NCBI GenBank assembly: GCA_947561585.1 | Contig: CANNZV010001031.1 | Location: forward strand, 1 to 64,000 | DNA: 64,000 bases | Direction of reading: 5' to 3' | From: Caprella mutica | Lineage: Eukaryota; Arthropoda; Malacostraca; Amphipoda; Caprellidae | Shown here: piece after piece, positions 49,801-63,500 of the stretch | How positions within the stretch are numbered: position 1 is the stretch's first letter | Layout: each line of letters opens with the position of its first letter | Translations under genes and position numbers: made by a program | Notes under the pieces: model-generated | What the model was told of the DNA's origin: nothing | Seen by the model: only the letters and a program-made list of their open reading frames with translations | Database searches by the model: none

Positions 49801-50839
49801 CTTCATCATCTACAGTATCTACAGGCTTCATCATCTACAGTGTCTACAGGCCTCATCATCTACAGTATCTACAGGCTTCATCATCTACAGTGTCTACAGG
49901 CCTCATCATCTACAGTATCTACAGGCCTCATCATCTACAGTATCTACAGGCTTCATCATCTACAGTGTCTACAGGCCTCTTCATCTACAATATCTACATG
50001 CCTCATCATCTACAGTGTCTACAGGCCTCATCATCTACAGTGTCTACAGACCTCATCATCTACAGTGTCTACACGCCTCATCATCCACAGTGTCTACAGG
50101 CCTCATCATCTACAGTGTTTACAGGCCTCATCATCTACAGTGTCTACAGGCCTCATCATCTACAGTGTCTACATGCGTCATCATCTACAGTGTCTACAGG
50201 CCTCATCATCTACAGTGTCTACAGGCCTCATCATCTACAGTGTCTACAGGCCTCATCATCTACAGCGTCTACAGGTCTCATCATCTACATTGTCTACAGG
50301 CCTCATCATCTACAGCGTCTACAGGTCTCATCATCTACAGTGTCTACAGGCCTCATCATCTACAGTGTCTACAGGTCTCATCATCTACAGTGTCTACAGG
50401 CCTCATCATCTACAGTGTCTACAGGCCTCATCATCTACAGTGTCTACAGGCCTCATCATCTACAGTGTCTACAGGCCTCATCATCTACAGTGTCTTCAGG
50501 CCTCATCATCTACAGTGTCTACAGGCCTCATCATCTACAGTGTGTATAGGCCTCATCATCTACGGGGTCTACAGGCCTCATCATCTACAGTGTCTACAGG
50601 CCTCACCATCTACAGTGTCTACAGGCCTCATCATCTACAGTGTGTATAGGCCTCATCATCTACAGTGTCTATAGGCCTCATAATCTACAGTGTCTACAGG
50701 ACTCATCATCTACAGTGTCTACAGGCCTCATCATCTACAGTGTCTACAGGCCTCATCATCTACAGTGTCTACAGGCCTCATCATCTACAGTGTCTATAGG
50801 CCTCATCATCTACAGTGTCTACAGGAATCATCATCTACA

Positions 50840-51675
50840 GTGTCTACAGGCCTCATCATCTACAGTGTCTAAAGGCCTCATTATCTACAGTGTCTACAGG
50901 CCTCTTCATCTACAGTGCCTACAAACCTCATCATCTATAGTGTCTACAGGCCTCATCATCTACAGTGTCTACAGGCCTCATCATCTACAGTGTGTATAGG
51001 CCTCATCATCTACAGTGTCTACAGGCCTCATCATCTACAGTGTCTACAGGCCTCATCATCTACAGTGTGTATAGGCCTCATCATCTACAGTGTCTACAGG
51101 CCTCATCATCTACAGTGTGTATAGGCCTCATCATCTACAGTGTCTATATGCCTCATCATCTACAGTGTCTACAGGCCTCATCATCTACAGTGTCTACAGG
51201 CCTCATCATCTACAGTGTCTACAGGCCTCATCATCTACAGTGTCTACAGGCCTCATCATCTACAGTGTCTACAGGCCTCATCATCTACAGTGTCTACAGG
51301 CCTCATCATCTACAGTGTCTACAGGCCTCATCATCTACAGTGTCTATAGGCCTCATCATCTACAGTGTCTACAGGACTCATCATCTACAGTGTCTACAGG
51401 CCTCATCATCTACAGTGTCTAAAGGCCTCATTATCTACAGTGTCTACAGGCCTCTTCATCTACAGTGTCTACAAACCTCATCATCTATAGTGTCTACAGG
51501 CCTCATCATCTACAGTGTCTACAGGCCTCATCATCTACAGTGTGTATAGGCCTCATCATCTACAGTGTCTACAGGCCTCATCATCTACAGTGTCTACAGG
51601 CCTCATCATCTACAGTGTGTATAGGCCTCATCATCTACAGTGTCTACAGGCCTCATCATCTACAGTGTGTATAGG
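50840..51675 (+). repeat. 550-bp duplicated block in 25-bp array
   Basis: The series TCTAAAGGCCTCATTATC, CCTCTTCATC, CTACAAACCTC, CATCTATAG and GTGTGTATAGG occurs near 50870-51125 and again 550 bp (22 units) later. Confidence 0.85.
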
Positions 51676-52984
51676 CCTCATCATCTACAGTGTCTATAGG
51701 CCTCATCATCTACAGTGTCTACAGGCCTCATCATCTACAGTGTCTACAGGCCTCATCATCTACAGTGTCTACAGGCCTCATCATCTACAGTGTCTACAGG
51801 CCTCATCATCTACAGTGTCTACAGGCCTCATCATCTACAGTGTCTACAGGCCTCATCATCTACAGTGTCTACAGGCCTCATCATCTACAGTGTCTACAGG
51901 CCTCATCATCTACAGTGTATACAGTCCTCATCATCTACAGTGTCTACAGGCCTCATCATCTACAGTGTCTACAGGCCTCATCATCTACAGTGTCTACAGG
52001 CCTCAACATCTACAGTGTCTACAGGCCTCATCATCTACAGTGTCTACAGGCCTCATCATCTACAGTGTCTACAGGCCTCATCATCTACAGTGTCTACAGG
52101 CCTCATAATCTACAGTGTCTACAGGCCTCATCATCTACAGTATCTACAGGCCTCATCATCTACAGTGTCTACAGGCCTCATCATCTACAGTGTCTACAGT
52201 CCTCATCATCTAAAGTGTCTACAGGTCTCATCATCTACAGTGTCTACAGGCCTCATCATCTACAGTGTCTACAGGCCTCATCATCTACAGTGTCTACAGG
52301 CCTCATCATCTACAGTGTCTACAGGCCTCATCATCTACAGTGTCTACAGGCCTCATCATCTACAGTATCTACAGGCTTCATCATCTACAGTATCTACAGG
52401 CTTCATCATCTACAGTGTCTACAGGCCTCATCATCTACAGTGTCTACAGGCCTCATCATCTACAATATCTACAGGCTTCATCATCTACAGTATCTACAGG
52501 CTTCATCATCTACAGTGTCTACAGGCCTCATCATCTACAGAGTCTATAGGCCTCATCATCTACAGTGTCTACAGGCCTCACCATCTACAGTGTCTACAGG
52601 CCTCATCATCTACAGTATCTACAGGCCTCATCATCTACAGTGTCTACAGGCCTCATCATCTACAGTATCTACAGGCTTCATCATCTACAGTATCTACAGG
52701 CTTCATCATCTACAGTGTCTACAGGCCTCTTCATCTACAATATCTACATGCCTCATCATCTACAGTGTCTACAGGCCTCATCATCTACAGTGTCTACAGA
52801 CCTCATCATCTACAGTGTCTACATGCCTCATCATCCACAGTGTCTACAGGCCTCATCATCTACAGTGTTTACAGGCCTCATCATCTACCGTGTCTACAGG
52901 CCTCATCATCTACAGTGTCTACAGGCGTCATCATCTACAGTGTCTACAGGCCTCATCATCTACAGTGTCTACAGGTCTCATCAT

Positions 52985-55900
52985 CTACAGTGTCTACAGG
53001 CCACATCATCTACAGTGTCTACAGGCCTCATCATCTACAGTGTCTACAGGTCTCATCATCTACAGTGTCTACAGGTCTCATCATCTACAGTGTCTACAGG
53101 TCTCATCATCTACAGTGTCTACAGGCCTCATCATCTACAGTGTCTACAGGCCTCATCATCTACAGTGTCTACAGGCCTCATCATCTACAGTGTCTACAGG
53201 CCTCATCATCTACAGTGTCTACAGGCCTCATCATCTACAGTGTCTACAGGCCTCATCATCTACAGTGTCTACAGGCCTCATCATCTACAGTGTGTATAGG
53301 CCTCATCATCTACAGTGTCTACAGGCCTCATCATCTACAGTGTCTACAGGCCTCATCATCTACAGTGTGTATAGGCCTCATCATCTACAGTGTCTACAGG
53401 CCTCATCATCTACAGTGTGTATAGGCCTCATCATCTACAGTGTCTATAGGCCTCATCATCTACAGTGTCTACAGGCCTCATCATCTACAGTGTCTACAGG
53501 CCTCATCATCTACAGTGTCTACAGGCCTCATCATCTACAGTGTCTACAGGCCTCATCATCTACAGTGTCTACAGGCCTCATCATCTACAGTGTCTACAGT
53601 TTTCATCATCTACAGTGTCTACAGGCCTCATCATCTACAGTGTCTACAGGCCTCATCATCTACAGTGTCTACAGGCCTCATCATCTACAGTTTCTACAGG
53701 CCTCATCATCTACAGTGTCTACAGGCCTCATCATCTACAGTGTGTACAGACCTCATCATCTACAGTATTTACAGGCTTCATCATCTACAGTATCTACAGG
53801 CTTCATCATCTACAATGTCTACAGGCCTCTTCATCAACAATATCTACATGCCTCATCATCTACAGTGTCTACAGGCCTCATCATCTACAGTGTCTACAGG
53901 CCTCATCATCTACAGTGTCTACAGACCTCATCATCTACAGTGTCTACATGCCTCATCATCCACAGTGTTTACAGGCCTCATCATCTACAGTGTTTACAGG
54001 CCTCATCATCTACAGTGTCTACAGGCCTCATCATCTACAGTGTCTACAGGCCTCATCATCTACAGTGTCTACAGGCCTCATCATCTACAGTGTCTACAGG
54101 TCTCATCATCTACAGTGTCTACAGGCCTCATCATCTACAGTGTCTACAGGCCTCATCATCTACAGTGTCTACAGGCCTCATCATCTACAGTGTCTACAGG
54201 CCTCATCATCTACAGTGTCTACAGGCATCATCATCTACAGTGTCTACATGCCTCATCATCTGCAGTGTCTACAGGCCTCATCATCTACAGTGTGTATAGG
54301 CCTCATCATCTACAGGGTCTACAGGCCTCATCATCTACAGTGTGTACAGGCCTCATCATCTACAGTATTTACAGGCTTCATCATCTACAGTATCTACAGG
54401 CTTCATCATCTACAATGTCTACAGGCCTCTTCATCTACAATATCTACATGCCTCATCATCTACAGTGTCTACAGGCCTCATCATCTACAGTGTCTACAGG
54501 CCTCATCATCTACAGTGTCTACAGACCTCATCATCTACAGTGTCTACATGCCTCATCATCCACAGTGTTTACAGGCCTCATCATCTACAGTGTTTACAGG
54601 CCTCATCATCTACAGTGTCTACAGGCCTCATCATCTACAGTGTCTACAGGCCTCATCATCTACAGTGTCTACAGGCCTCATCATCTACAGTGTCTACAGG
54701 CGTCATCATCTACAGTGTCTACAGGCCTCATCATCTACAGTGTCTACAGGCCTCATCATCTACAGTGTCTACAGGTCTCATCATCTACAGTGTCTACAGG
54801 CCTCATCATCTACAGTGTCTACAGGCCTCATCATCTACAGTGTCTACAGGTCTCATCATCTACAGTGTCTACAGGTCTCATCATCTACAGTGTCTACAGG
54901 TCTCATCATCTACAGTGTCTACAGGCCTCATCATCTACAGTGTCTACAGGCCTCATCATCTACAGTGTCTACAGGCCTCATCATCTACAGTGTCTACAGG
55001 CCTCATCATCTACAGTGTCTACAGGCGTCATCATCTACAGTGTCTACAGGCCTCATCATCTACAGTGTCTACAGGCCTCATCATCTACAGTGTCTACAGG
55101 TCTCATCATCTACAGTGTCTACAGGCCTCATCATCTACAGTGTCTACAGGCCTCATCATCTACAGTGTCTACAGGTCTCATCATCTACAGTGTCTACAGG
55201 TCTCATCATCTACAGTGTCTACAGGTCTCATCATCTACAGTGTCTACAGGCCTCATCATCTACAGTGTCTACAGGCCTCATCATCTACAGTGTCTACAGG
55301 CCTCATCATCTACAGTGTCTACAGGCCTCATCATCTACAGTGTCTACAGGCCTCATCATCTACAGTGTCTACAGGCCTCATCATCTGCAGTGTCTACAGG
55401 CCTCATCATCTACAGTGTGTATAGGCCTCATCATCTACAGGGTCTACAGGCCTCATCATCTACAGTGTGTATAGGCCTCATCATCTACAGTGTCTACAGG
55501 CCTCATCATCTACAGTGTCTACAGGCCTCATCATCTACAGTGTCTACAGGCCTCATCATCTACAGTGTCTACAGGCCTCATCATCTACAGTGTGTATAGG
55601 CCTCATCATCTACAGTGTCTACAGGCCTCATCATCTACAGTGTCTACAGGTCTCATCATCTACAGTGTCTACAGGTCTCATCATCTACAGTGTCTACAGG
55701 TCTCATCATCTACAGTGTCTACAGGCCTCATCATCTACAGTGTCTACAGGCCTCATCATCTACAGTGTCTACAGGCCACATCATCTACAGTGTCTACAGG
55801 CCTCATCATCTACAGTGTCTACAGGTCTCATCATCTACAGTGTCTACAGGTCTCATCATCTACAGTGTCTACAGGTCTCATCATCTACAGTGTCTACAGG

Positions 55901-58270
55901 CCTCATCATCTACAGTGTCTACAGGCCTCATCATCTACAGTGTCTACAGGCCTCATCATCTACAGTGTCTACAGGCCTCATCATCTACAGTGTCTACAGG
56001 CCTCATCATCTACAGTGTCTACAGGCCTCATCATCTACAGTGTCTACAGGCCTCATCATCTACAGTGTGTATAGGCCTCATCATCTACAGTGTCTACAGG
56101 CCTCATCATCTACAGTGTCTACAGGCCTCATCATCTACAGTGTGTATAGGCCTCATCATCTACAGTGTCTACAGGCCTCATCATCTACAGTGTGTATAGG
56201 CCTCATCATCTACAGTGTCTATAGGCCTCATCATCTACAGTGTCTACAGGCCTCATCATCTACAGTGTCTACAGGCCTCATCATCTACAGTGTCTACAGG
56301 CCTCATCATCTACAGTGTCTACAGGCCTCATCATCTACAGTGTCTACAGGCCTCATCATCTACAGTGTCTACAGTTTTCATCATCTACAGTGTCTACAGG
56401 CCTCATCATCTACAGTGTCTACAGGCCTCATCATCTACAGTGTCTACAGGCCTCATCATCTACAGTTTCTACAGGCCTCATCATCTACAGTGTCTACAGG
56501 CCTCATCATCTACAGTGTGTACAGGCCTCATCATCTACAGTATTTACAGGCTTCATCATCTACAGTATCTACAGGCTTCATCATCTACAATGTCTACAGG
56601 CCTCTTCATCAACAATATCTACATGCCTCATCATCTACAGTGTCTACAGGCCTCATCATCTACAGTGTCTACAGGCCTCATCATCTACAGTGTCTACAGA
56701 CCTCATCATCTACAGTGTCTACATGCCTCATCATCCACAGTGTTTACAGGCCTCATCATCTACAGTGTTTACAGGCCTCATCATCTACAGTGTCTACAGG
56801 CCTCATCATCTACAGTGTCTACAGGCCTCATCATCTACAGTGTCTACAGGCCTCATCATCTACAGTGTCTACAGGTCTCATCATCTACAGTGTCTACAGG
56901 CCTCATCATCTACAGTGTCTACAGGCCTCATCATCTACAGTGTCTACAGGCCTCATCATCTACAGTGTCTACAGGCCTCATCATCTACAGTGTCTACAGG
57001 CATCATCATCTACAGTGTCTACATGCCTCATCATCTGCAGTGTCTACAGGCCTCATCATCTACAGTGTGTATAGGCCTCATCATCTACAGGGTCTACAGG
57101 CCTCATCATCTACAGTGTGTACAGGCCTCATCATCTACAGTATTTACAGGCTTCATCATCTACAGTATCTACAGGCTTCATCATCTACAATGTCTACAGG
57201 CCTCTTCATCTACAATATCTACATGCCTCATCATCTACAGTGTCTACAGGCCTCATCATCTACAGTGTCTACAGGCCTCATCATCTACAGTGTCTACAGA
57301 CCTCATCATCTACAGTGTCTACATGCCTCATCATCCACAGTGTTTACAGGCCTCATCATCTACAGTGTTTACAGGCCTCATCATCTACAGTGTCTACAGG
57401 CCTCATCATCTACAGTGTCTACAGGCCTCATCATCTACAGTGTCTACAGGCCTCATCATCTACAGTGTCTACAGGCGTCATCATCTACAGTGTCTACAGG
57501 CCTCATCATCTACAGTGTCTACAGGCCTCATCATCTACAGTGTCTACAGGTCTCATCATCTACAGTGTCTACAGGCCTCATCATCTACAGTGTCTACAGG
57601 CCTCATCATCTACAGTGTCTACAGGTCTCATCATCTACAGTGTCTACAGGTCTCATCATCTACAGTGTCTACAGGTCTCATCATCTACAGTGTCTACAGG
57701 CCTCATCATCTACAGTGTCTACAGGCCTCATCATCTACAGTGTCTACAGGCCTCATCATCTACAGTGTCTACAGGCCTCATCATCTACAGTGTCTACAGG
57801 CGTCATCATCTACAGTGTCTACAGGCCTCATCATCTACAGTGTCTACAGGCCTCATCATCTACAGTGTCTACAGGTCTCATCATCTACAGTGTCTACAGG
57901 CCTCATCATCTACAGTGTCTACAGGCCTCATCATCTACAGTGTCTACAGGTCTCATCATCTACAGTGTCTACAGGTCTCATCATCTACAGTGTCTACAGG
58001 TCTCATCATCTACAGTGTCTACAGGCCTCATCATCTACAGTGTCTACAGGCCTCATCATCTACAGTGTCTACAGGCCTCATCATCTACAGTGTCTACAGG
58101 CCTCATCATCTACAGTGTCTACAGGCCTCATCATCTACAGTGTCTACAGGCCTCATCATCTGCAGTGTCTACAGGCCTCATCATCTACAGTGTGTATAGG
58201 CCTCATCATCTACAGGGTCTACAGGCCTCATCATCTACAGTGTGTATAGGCCTCATCATCTACAGTGTCT
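52985..58270 (+). repeat. 2775-bp near-identical tandem duplication
   Basis: Copy 1 (about 52985-55759) and copy 2 (about 55760-58270) share variant order at an offset of 2775 bp (111 units). Examples are GGCCACATC at 53001 and 55776, the three-fold GGTCTC run, CAGTTTTCATC, and the CAACAATATC unit. Across about 2 kb I noticed essentially one difference: GTACAGACC near 53745 versus GTACAGGCC in copy 2. Confidence 0.9.
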
Positions 58271-58310
58271 ACAGGCCTCATCATCTACAGTATCTACATG
58301 CCTCATCATT

Positions 58311-59296
58311 TTTACAATGAGCAATTGTTCTCAAATTATAAAAATATAAATACTATTGTCGACTGTTATTTTAATTTCATTACATCTACAAAGTAATATT
58401 CATGTAATAATGCTTTGGTGTCACTAAGTCTATGGTATTTGGTCATAATATTTAACTTACCTCACAGGTTTAATGAAATAAATTATCATTAACAATTTTA
58501 TATTTTAGATAGTAGTTATAAAACCTATTTTTTATCAATATTATTTTAATATCACCATTCTTTCTATTAACATAATTAAGGATAATTTTTTCAAATACAT
58601 AAAACTATCTTCCACTCTGTGTTCAGTTTATTTAATTACATGTAATAGATTACAACAGTTCTCCTCTCCTCTAATCCCCCGTGTTTATCTTTGGTAGATA
58701 GGGCGGTGATTGATCAGTTGCAGTCTGGTCACTGATCGGTTGATCCTATAATGATCACAATCCAACTGATCTCATAATGATCAAACATCTCTTGATCGAG
58801 TGACTTGCTGCTTCCAAGACACAATATTGTGGAAGTAGTAGTTATTTAAATTATTCTGCTTACACGATGGTAATAAAGTTAAGTTATTTTTGTATGAACA
58901 CTTTTGAAAATGAATGAAAAGACCTGAACATTGAGTATTAGTACCTATTAAACAAATTAAACTTGTAATATTTCATATTTAAAACTAATAGGAAATAATA
59001 TTACAACATATTTCGAAAAAATATAGATATTCATTTTTCCCTGACTCCAACTCATCTCCTTTTTCTTAATTTAGTTCACACACTCAAAAGTAATAGTAAA
59101 TTAACGTTCAATAATTACTAACATATTTCACCTCCCATTGTCGATGTTCATTATTTTGAAGTCCCTTGTATTTGTTTCATTTTCTACCTTTGCTACCATG
59201 ACCAATGGTAAACCCTTATTATATTAATATCAAGTAATTCAAATCTCTATCAAATGAAATGATAAAGAATAGTATATAACCAAATTATATATAAAG
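58311..59296. other. Single-copy AT-rich DNA, no gene found
   Basis: AT-rich. Between about 58705 and 58800 the word TGATC occurs repeatedly in a short span (CTGATCGGTTGATCC, AATGATCACA, AATGATCAAACA). No gene. Confidence 0.55.
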
Positions 59297-59550
59297 AATA
59301 TCATTATGATAAATGATATTTAAAGAATATCATTATGATAAAAGGTTTTTAATTAATATCATTATGATAAAAGGTTTTTAATTAATATCATTATGATAAA
59401 AGGTTTTTAATTAATATCATTATGATAAAAGGTTTTTAATTAATATCATTATGATAAAAGGTTTTTAATTAATATCATTATGATAAAAGGTTTTTAATTA
59501 ATATCATTATGATAAATGATATTTAAAGAATATCATTGTGATAAATGATA
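59297..59550 (+). repeat. 29-bp AT-rich minisatellite
   Basis: About nine copies of a unit with core ATCATTATGATAAAAGGTTT followed by TTAATTAAT. The outer copies at both ends carry AATGATATTTAAAG instead, so the array is symmetrical in variant content. Confidence 0.92.
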
Positions 59551-59782
59551 ATAATAAATAGCATTAAAGATAAGTGTTGGTTTAAGAATAAACATAGCTA
59601 TACCTTACCACTCTCTGCCACTCTCTCAACTGATATCAAACTAAGTTGCCAACCGATTAAGTAAGAAGGGCCCAAGTTTGGTGTTCATGTCCCGACTATC
59701 TCCCCCTGGGGACACATTGCGGCATGGAATGGGCCCCAGAAGCTGTCCGAACTAGTGTACGCAACTGTAAAGAAATCGCATG

Positions 59783-59790
59783 TGACGTCA
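59783..59790. promoter_or_regulatory. CRE-like palindrome TGACGTCA
   Basis: A perfect TGACGTCA, the CREB/ATF consensus in animals, at the edge of a GC-richer block. No gene start was found nearby, so function is unproven. Confidence 0.3.
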
Positions 59791-60139
59791 TTGCTATAAT
59801 TATCTTGATGGTAATTAGTCAAAGAAAATAGAAATTATTAGAGAGAATGAATTAAAAAGAAGTAAGGTGGAGAGTAAAATTGAATGATGAAGATGAAGAT
59901 ACATATTATTTAGTGAATAGCACACTTATATTCTGATCACGAGGTAGAATACTATCTTATAATGGGTTATTTATTATATTTAGGTATAATGATATCTGAA
60001 TTATTTAAGATGTTACATTTTTCTACTTTCTTTCCAAACATCTACTATTATATATCACTTCCTGTCTCTGGTAGCAGTCGTCCAATAACAAATAATTATT
60101 GTACCTCCATCGATAATTCTATTCTTAACATTTCATTCC

Positions 60140-60225
60140 CCATAACATTCCTCCCCTTAATAATTCCCCCTAACAATCCCAATCCCCCCTAACAATTCCC
60201 CCCCCCCCCCTAACAATCCCATTCC
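60140..60225 (+). repeat. C-rich degenerate repeat
   Basis: Several copies of CCCCCCTAACAATTCC-like units, including 13 C in a row at 60198-60210. Similar in style to the C-rich array at 34138-34679 but with TAACAAT in place of the CAACCCATCAC segment. Confidence 0.75.
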
Positions 60226-60540
60226 TAACGTGTTTGCCTCTCATTATGTGATTTCACGGCGTTCTGTGGACTCAAATAAGCGTTCTAATTACATCATCTC
60301 CTTACCAATTTTTGTTGAATTAGGTTAATAATGAGGTGTTTGAATAGCATTAGACACCTCAAACAGAACCTATCACCAATTATGTACTTATTTCACCATT
60401 GCCTCGTGGTTCTTTCTTCTTATTAGCAGTGTGTTATTAGACGCAGAATAAACAGTTTGGTGATCATCGCAAACACTTTTATAAATGAGAAGTAAACTGC
60501 CGGCAAGATGGATGGCCTCAGATTTCTCTAGGTAATAAAT

Positions 60541-63500
60541 AAAATACAGTGTATCGGAGATAATAGATAAAGTACAGTGTCTCTATCTCACTGTACTAGA
60601 GATAATAGATAAAGTACAGTGTCTCTATCTCACTGTACTAGAGATAATAGATTAAGTGCAGTGTCTCTATCTCACTGTACTAGAGATAATAGATAAAGAA
60701 CAGTGTCTCTGTCTCACTGTAGTAGAGATAATAGATAAAGTACAGTGTCTCTATCTCACTGTACTAGAGATAATAGATAAAATACAGTGTCACTGTCTCA
60801 CTGTAGTAGAGATAATAGATAAAGTACAGTGTCTATCTCACTGTACTAGAGATAATAGATTAAGTACAGTGTCTCTATCCCACTGTACTAGAGATAATAG
60901 ATAAAGAACAGTGTCTCTGTCTCACTGTAGTAAAGATAATAGATAAAGTACAGTGTCTCTATCTCACTATACTAGAGATAATAGATAAAATACAGTGTCA
61001 CTGTCTCACTGTAGTAGAGATAATAGATAAAGTACAGTGTCTCTATCTCACTGTACTAGAGATAATAGATAAAGTACAGTGTCACTGTCTCACTGTAGTA
61101 GAGATAATAGATAAAGTACAGTGTCTATCTCACTGTACTAGAGATAATAGATTAAGTACAGTGTCTCTATCCCACTGTACTAGAGATAATAGATAAAGAA
61201 AAGTGTCTCTGTCTCACTGTAGTAAAGATATTAGATAAAGTACAGTGTCTCTATCTTACTATACTAGAGATAATAGATAAAGTACAGTGTCACTGTCTCA
61301 CTGTAGTAGAGATAATAGATAAAGTACAGTGTCTCTATCTCACTGTACTAGAGATAATAGATTAAGTACAGTGTCTCTATCTCACTGTACTAGAGATAAT
61401 AGATAAAGAACAGTGTCTCTGTCTCACTGTAGTAGAGATAATAGGTAAAGTACAGTGTCTCTATCTCACTGTAGTAGAGATAATAGATAAAGTACACTGT
61501 CTCTGTCTCACTGTACTAGATATATTAGATAATGTACAGTGTCTCTATCTCACTCTACTAGAGATAATAGATAAAGTACAGTGTCTCTGTCTCACTGTAC
61601 TAGAGATAATAGATAAAGTACAGTGTCTCTGTCTCACTGTACTAGAGATATAAGATAAAGTACAGTGTCTCTGTCTCACTGTAGTAGAGATAATAGATTA
61701 AGTACAGTGTCTCTGTCTCACTGTACTAGAGATAATAGATAAAGTACATTGTCTCTATCTCACTGTACTAGAGATAATAGATAAAGTACAGTGTCTCTGT
61801 CTCACTGTACTAGAGATATAAGATAAAGTACAGTGTCTCTGTCTCACTGTAGTAGAGATAATAGATAAAGTACAGTGTCTCTGTCTCACTGTACTAGAGA
61901 TAATAGATAAAGTACAGTGTCTCTATCTCACTGTAGTAGAGATAATAGATAAAGTACAGTGTAGTGTTTCTGTCTCACTGTACTAGAGATATTAGATAAA
62001 GTACAGTGTCTCTATCCCACTCTAATAGAGATAATAGATAAAGTACAGTGTCTCTGTCTCACTGTACTAGAGATAATAGATTAAGTACAGTGTCTCTGTC
62101 TCACTGTAGTAGAGATAAAAGATTAAGTACAGTGTCTCTGTCTCACTGTAGTAGAGATAATAGATTAAGTACAGTGTCTCTGTCTCTCTGTACTAGCTAT
62201 AATAGATAAAGTACAGTGTATCTGTCTCCCTGTACTAGAGATAATAGATAAAGTACATTGTCTCTTTCTCACTGTACTAGAGATAATAGATAAAGTACAT
62301 TGTCTCTGTCTCACTGTGCTAGAGATAATAGATAAAGTACATTGTCTCTGTCTCACTGTACTAGAGATAATAGATAAAGTACATTGTCTCTGTCTCACTG
62401 TACTAGAGATAATAGATTAAGTACAGTGTCTCTGTCTCACTGTACTAGAGATAATAGATTAAGTACAGTGTCTCTGTCTCACTGTAGTAGAGATAATAGA
62501 TAAAGAACAGTGTCTCTGTCTCACTGTAGTAGAGATAATAGATAAAGTACACTGTCTCTGTCTCACTGTACTAGAGATATTAGATAAAGTACACTGTCTC
62601 TGTCTCACTGTACTAGAGATATTAGATAATGTACAGTGTCTCTATCTCACTCTACTAGAGATAATAGATTAAGTACAGTGTCTCTGTCTCACTGTACTAG
62701 AGATAATAGATAAAGTACAGTGTCTCTGTCTCACTGTACTAGAGATATAAGATAAAGTACAGTGTCTCTGTCTCACTGTAGTAGAGATAATAGATTAAGT
62801 ACAGTGTCTCTGTCTCACTGTACTAGAGATAATAGATAAAGTAGAGTGTCTCTATCTCACTGTACTAGAGATAATAGATAAAGTACAGTGTCTCTGTCTC
62901 ACTGTACTAGAGATATATGATAGAGTACAGTGTCTCTGTCTCACTGTAGTAGAGATAATAGATAAAGTACAGTGTCTCTGTCTCACTGTACTAGAGATAA
63001 TAGATAAAGTACAGTGTCTCTATCTCACTGTAGTAGAGATAATAGATAAAGTACAGTATCTCTGTCTCACTGTACTAGAGATATTAGATAAAGTACAGTG
63101 TCTCTATCTCACTCTACTAGAGATAATAGATAAAGTACAGTGTCTCTGTCTCACTGTACTAGAGATAATAGATTAAGTACAGTGTCTCTGTGTCACTGTA
63201 CTAGAGATAGTAGATTAAGTACAGTGTCTCTGTCTCACTGTACTAGAGATAATAGATAAAGTAGAGTGTCTCTATCTCACTGTAGTAGAGATAATAGATT
63301 AAGTACAGTGTCTCTGTCTCTCTGTACTAGCTATTATAGATAAAGTACAGTGTCTCTGTCTCCCTGTACAAAGATAATAGATAAAGTACATTGTCTCTGT
63401 CTCACTGTGCTAGAGATAATAGATAAAGTACAGTGTCTCTGTCTCACTGTACTAGAGATAATAGATAAAGTACATTGTCTCTGTCTCACTGTACTAGAGA

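Larger units (their letters stand above)
39035..58310 (+). repeat. 25-bp satellite array, right locus
   Basis: About 770 copies of the same 25-bp unit as at 1-4403 over 19.3 kb. From 39035 to about 42150 the variant GTCTATAGGCC is frequent and puts TAG stops into every frame in turn. Further right GTCTACAGG dominates, and frames stay open for hundreds of codons. Other variants are GGACTC, CTCACC, GTGTGTATAGG, AGTATCTACAGGCTTC, GGTCTC and GGCGTC. One unit near 48216 lacks a single base (ACAGTTCTAC) and changes the phase of all later units. The 16-bp short units and TCTTCTACTTTG units of the left locus are not seen here. The apparent proteins repeat a 25-residue period and are artefacts of the unit. 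Confidence 0.97.
59551..60540. other. Single-copy DNA, possible regulatory block
   Basis: A GC-richer block at about 59635-59795 contains a full CRE palindrome. A C-rich stretch lies at 60140-60225, and the perfect 7-bp inverted pair GAGGTGT / ACACCTC is near 60331-60358. No gene recognised. Confidence 0.5.

Noticed and set aside
1..58310. CRISPR array
   Set aside because: Repeats are contiguous with no unique spacers, and the sequence is eukaryotic in character.
39516..58320. Dozens of long overlapping frames in the right 25-bp array (up to about 950 codons)
   Set aside because: Same artefact. The frames overlap each other, stop wherever TATAG or TAAAG variants fall, and have no independent support.
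58700..58805. TGATC cluster as a methylation or origin site
   Set aside because: The copies are irregularly spaced, and there is no basis for an origin call in a eukaryotic window.
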